Source of the DNA: Albugo candida
Lineage: Eukaryota; Oomycota; Peronosporomycetes; Albuginales
NCBI GenBank assembly: GCA_040437565.1
Contig: JBDOQK010000039.1
Location: 286,938 to 350,937, forward strand
Direction: 5' to 3'
DNA length: 64,000 bases
Shown: in pieces, positions 61,501 through 64,000 of the stretch
Position numbering within the stretch: position 1 is the first letter of the stretch
Layout of the letters: every line of letters begins with the position of its first letter
Notes under the pieces: model-generated
What the model saw: only the letters and a program-made list of their open reading frames with translations
Told to the model about the DNA's origin: nothing
Database searches by the model: none
Position numbers and translations under genes: made by a program

Positions 61501-61673
61501 AGATAAAATTTGGAAAGTAAGATATATTAAATGTAGGAGGTCCTTAGTTCACTTTACTAGATAGTCTAAGCCTTCTCGTACTAGACGCCTACAGCCACTA
61601 ATTCATTGTCCGATAGCTAAACGTTGATTATCCTGATGTGTTCCTCACTGGTTCAGGGAAATCAGCTTCAACA
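61501..61673 (-). repeat. 5' LTR of the Copia element
   Basis: About 173 bp, beginning TGTTGAAG on the minus strand, followed on the inside by the primer-binding-like GGTTATGGGCCCAA. Confidence 0.85.
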
Positions 61674-62559
61674 ACATTATCGTCTTCTTTATGTGTCACA
61701 AACTGGTTTTATGCGAGCATACCGATGATTTGATGAAACTCCCTGACAAGAATGATCACTGGAAATTGGTCCGATTGGATAGACTTCTGCTTTTTTTGAA
61801 AATTTTTGTAATCGTAGTAAAAAGATGTGATCACTCTTGCTCTACCAGGTCAATTAAGTGTCCGCTATACGCCCCACAAGATCATCTACATTTATCCGAG
61901 GGACATTATGCGTTCTAAACGAGTGTGAGCGTCTCAGCGGGGAGATAAAGAGATTGTGTACTAGACCCAAACATTCCGCAAATGGAAATCACACCATCCT
62001 TTCCCTTGATTAATAGTTTTTTGTAGCTATTTTCTTTCCTTTGCTCAGAAAGAAAGATATTCTACTAGACTTCAATTTGTTTCGTGTTGACTTTATTCTC
62101 AAAGAATCGGTCTTGCGTAGATTTGACACACAAATGTTTTATCTCTTACTATATGCATTCCAGGCGATTGAATAAAAACTTTCATTTAGATCGTTTTGTG
62201 CGGTTGGGCGTAACTCGTATATTTCTGTAGCCGACAGAAGTTTCGTAAACTTCTTATCAGAAAAGACATTTCTGACTATGTCCCACAAAACTTTGTAAGC
62301 TCAATATGTCGAATCATCTCCTTCGCAAGCACACGCAATAGATCAAAGGATCATGCGGTACCCAGAAACCGTTTCAGAACTGACATGGACTTTGCTTAAT
62401 TAATAAATATCACTAATCTCACGCCATATTGTCACGTAGGAAATTGATAAACGTTGGCTTACGTTTTGCACAGAATCCACTCTACCATCCGTTTAGATGA
62501 GATGTTGAGCTTTTTACTACATGTACTAGGCATGCAATGGAATTTTTTGTTTCAGAAAG
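61674..62559. other. intergenic with a dispersed repeat
   Basis: No gene. A repeat of about 200 bp at about 62190-62400 recurs at 63785-63990 in the same orientation. Its core TATCAGAAAAGACATTTCTG contains the inverted repeat TCAGAAA / TTTCTGA. Confidence 0.55.
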
Positions 62560-63713
62560 TTTTGTGATCTCGGGTGTGACTAGTATATCTTGCAATCAAC
62601 TTCATGCTCTGGGAAGGTGTTGTTCTGGTAGTGAGAGTTTGGAGCAACCTTTTCGTAGCATGCTTCAAGGTTTGACTCTCAGACCACCAAGTTAACATCT
62701 GCCGACGATACTAATTCTGTGCAACGCCTTCAAGCTGTTGACCAAGAACATCAACCTTGACGTCTTCAGACCACACAAAACCACAGGAACGCTCGAAGAA
62801 ACCAACTTGTCACACAAACTCTTTGCCCCATTCAAGGAACCCACTCCGAAGTTTTGGTACAGTTCTTTTCCGTCTAAAAGATGCAGCGACAATTTCGTTG
62901 GCGACCATCTAGTCCGCACCTGCCCAGGTGATAATAACCAGGACCCGGTATACGCATACCTTGGTTCAAGCTGCCTATGAAGGCCAGCACAGGTCTCTGT
63001 CCCATTTCACAGCTGCCATCCGCCTGGGCCAGTGCATAAATCATATCCCCAGCATAAGCTGCTTGCCGACATCCTACTTTGGTTCCCGACTAAGCATCCG
63101 GCGAGCGTTTGGGAGGAGGGGATTACTTCAACGTTTGGAGGTTGATAAGTGACCCTTGTCCCAAAACACAACCGAAAGTTCTCAACTCCGCAGAGTCCTC
63201 GTGATGTTGGCTGGCTAGCCGGCTCACGAGGATTCAATCCTACACATCCGCTCCGACACGTCACCACGCATGGCGAGCATTTTGTACAGTGACTCCGCGA
63301 GCGCTGCCGACCTTGCTTTCAATTGCTGGTAGAAGTTGTGTCCTGACCATCGACCACCACACTGGGTGAACCTTGTTGACCTGCGCCGCCAGCACATTCC
63401 TTTGGGCTCATAACCCGTTGAATCTATTCAAAATGCACTTGTTGCAATAGAGGTCGTAAAAGTTAAATGTGCTCAGCATTAACCTTATTTGTCAGCAGTT
63501 TAACATGCACCTGACACCACAAACTTGACTATGTCCCGTTGAACGTGACGTCTGTTTGGTCCCACGCGATAACCATCTCTCCACCTTCCACCTTCCACTT
63601 TCCACCTTTCATATTGTCACCAAACAGCCGATCTGGTGGGGTGGGACTTAACCTGTTCCAGGTCTTCCAATCGGAGCGTAAGCACTTGACGATTTGCAAG
63701 CAAACAGTATCGT
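62560..63713 (-). mobile_element. fragment of the 12.5-kb Copia-type family: LTR plus partial gag
   Basis: Read on the minus strand, an LTR-like segment at about 63713-63425 matches those at 12485 and 14891. The primer-binding-like GGTTATGAGCCCAA follows, then decayed gag to about 62560 (shared wording: PTKLxLHxxDGK, LKTSRLM, and the WW-x-ES-TLK region). Nothing of pol is left and there is no second LTR. It is clearly broken and old. It lies between the two copies of the 62.2/63.8-kb repeat. Confidence 0.75.
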
Positions 63714-63784
63714 ATAACGGTATTCCCTAAACCCATCAATAATCTCCGTCGGGCTCGATAAAGCTATGAGAAATTATTTCAAAA

Positions 63785-63990
63785 TGTTTTTTACGGCTGG
63801 GTGGACTCGTTTATCTTACAAACCGAGCGACGTCTCAGACATTCCTTATCAGAAAAGACATTTCTGACGACGTCATCCAAACTTTGTAGTTCAGTACGTG
63901 AAATGCTTCCCTTTGTAAGCCAACACTGTCGATGAAAGAAAACTAAAACACCCAAACCATTCCAGAACTGACATAGACTTTCTTTACTCC
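63785..63990. repeat. second copy of the 62.2-kb dispersed repeat
   Basis: Matches 62190-62400 in direct orientation, with shared CTTATCAGAAAAGACATTTC, AACTTTGTA, CAGAACTGACAT and GACTTT. Diverged by many substitutions. It may continue past the window edge. Confidence 0.6.
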
Positions 63991-64000
63991 ATAAAGATAA

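Larger units (their letters stand above)
57231..61673 (-). mobile_element. broken Ty1/Copia-type LTR retrotransposon, near full length
   Basis: Fossil on the minus strand, about 4.4 kb, all parts in Copia order. The 5' LTR is about 61501-61673. Gag with a zinc knuckle lies at about 61400-60730, protease at about 60730-60420 (DSGASSHMCP), GAG-pre-integrase and integrase at about 60410-59300, reverse transcriptase at about 58870-58050 (YDADTAFLNGYLEEDVF) and RNase H to about 57503 (LSTAEAEYFA). A purine tract precedes the 3' LTR at 57231-57404. A primer-binding-like stretch just inside the 5' LTR reads GGTTATGGGCCCAA. The LTRs differ at roughly 20 of about 174 positions by eye, so insertion is old. 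It is broken, with something like six or more disruptions. No clean target-site duplication was recognised. Confidence 0.92.

Overview
The window looks like nuclear DNA of a small-genome oomycete. An Albugo-like white rust is my best guess; this is inference from gene content and no marker proves it. Host genes have very short introns (about 44-65 bp where I could place them), a gene density of roughly one per 2-3 kb in the good stretches, and stramenopile-type families: a myosin with a C-terminal PX domain, small bZIP proteins with an altered basic region, and a temptin-domain secreted protein. The sequence is a draft scaffold with 13 gaps of exactly 100 N.

Layout. 1-8.8 kb is gene-dense: the 3' end of an unknown gene, a 6-phosphofructo-2-kinase with a degenerate phosphatase half, a NUP42-like CCCH/FG nucleoporin, a ZNF598/Hel2-type RING E3 ligase, an unrecognised gene crossing a gap, and RAD51C. 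8.8-12.4 kb is mostly unassigned. 12.5-15.2 kb is a broken Copia-type LTR element. It ends inside the 3' part of an unknown minus-strand gene (15.1-16.3 kb). 16.8-28 kb is again gene-dense: AAR2 (U5 snRNP assembly), a GPI-anchored temptin-like protein, a YbaK/ProX-type deacylase-like protein, PHF5A/Rds3 (U2 SF3b), a two-HMG-box protein and a myosin-PX.

28-36.6 kb is a gene desert. At 36.6-39.8 kb there are two convergent small bZIP genes. A multi-exon ARM/HEAT-like protein, possibly AP-5 beta, follows at 40.6-44.1 kb. After another poor stretch a secreted purple acid phosphatase lies at 48.8-50.4 kb with a 31-bp minisatellite just upstream. 53.7-55 kb carries an unrecognised gene and a small candidate secreted protein. 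55.6-61.7 kb is a transposon nest: a decayed hAT DNA transposon abutting a broken Ty1/Copia element with recognisable LTRs. 62.5-63.7 kb is a fragment of the first Copia family.

At eight of the 13 gaps the sequence after the gap repeats the sequence before it, and the repeat ends exactly at both gap edges. These are unmerged overlapping contig ends, not biological tandem duplications. Thus AAR2, the YbaK gene, the bZIP and the 15-16 kb gene are each single loci shown partly twice. No CRISPR array, rRNA, tRNA or bacterial operon was seen. I found no system I would call clearly undescribed. The best leads are the altered bZIP basic regions, the phosphatase-dead PFK-2, and the LTR that supplies the end of a host reading frame.
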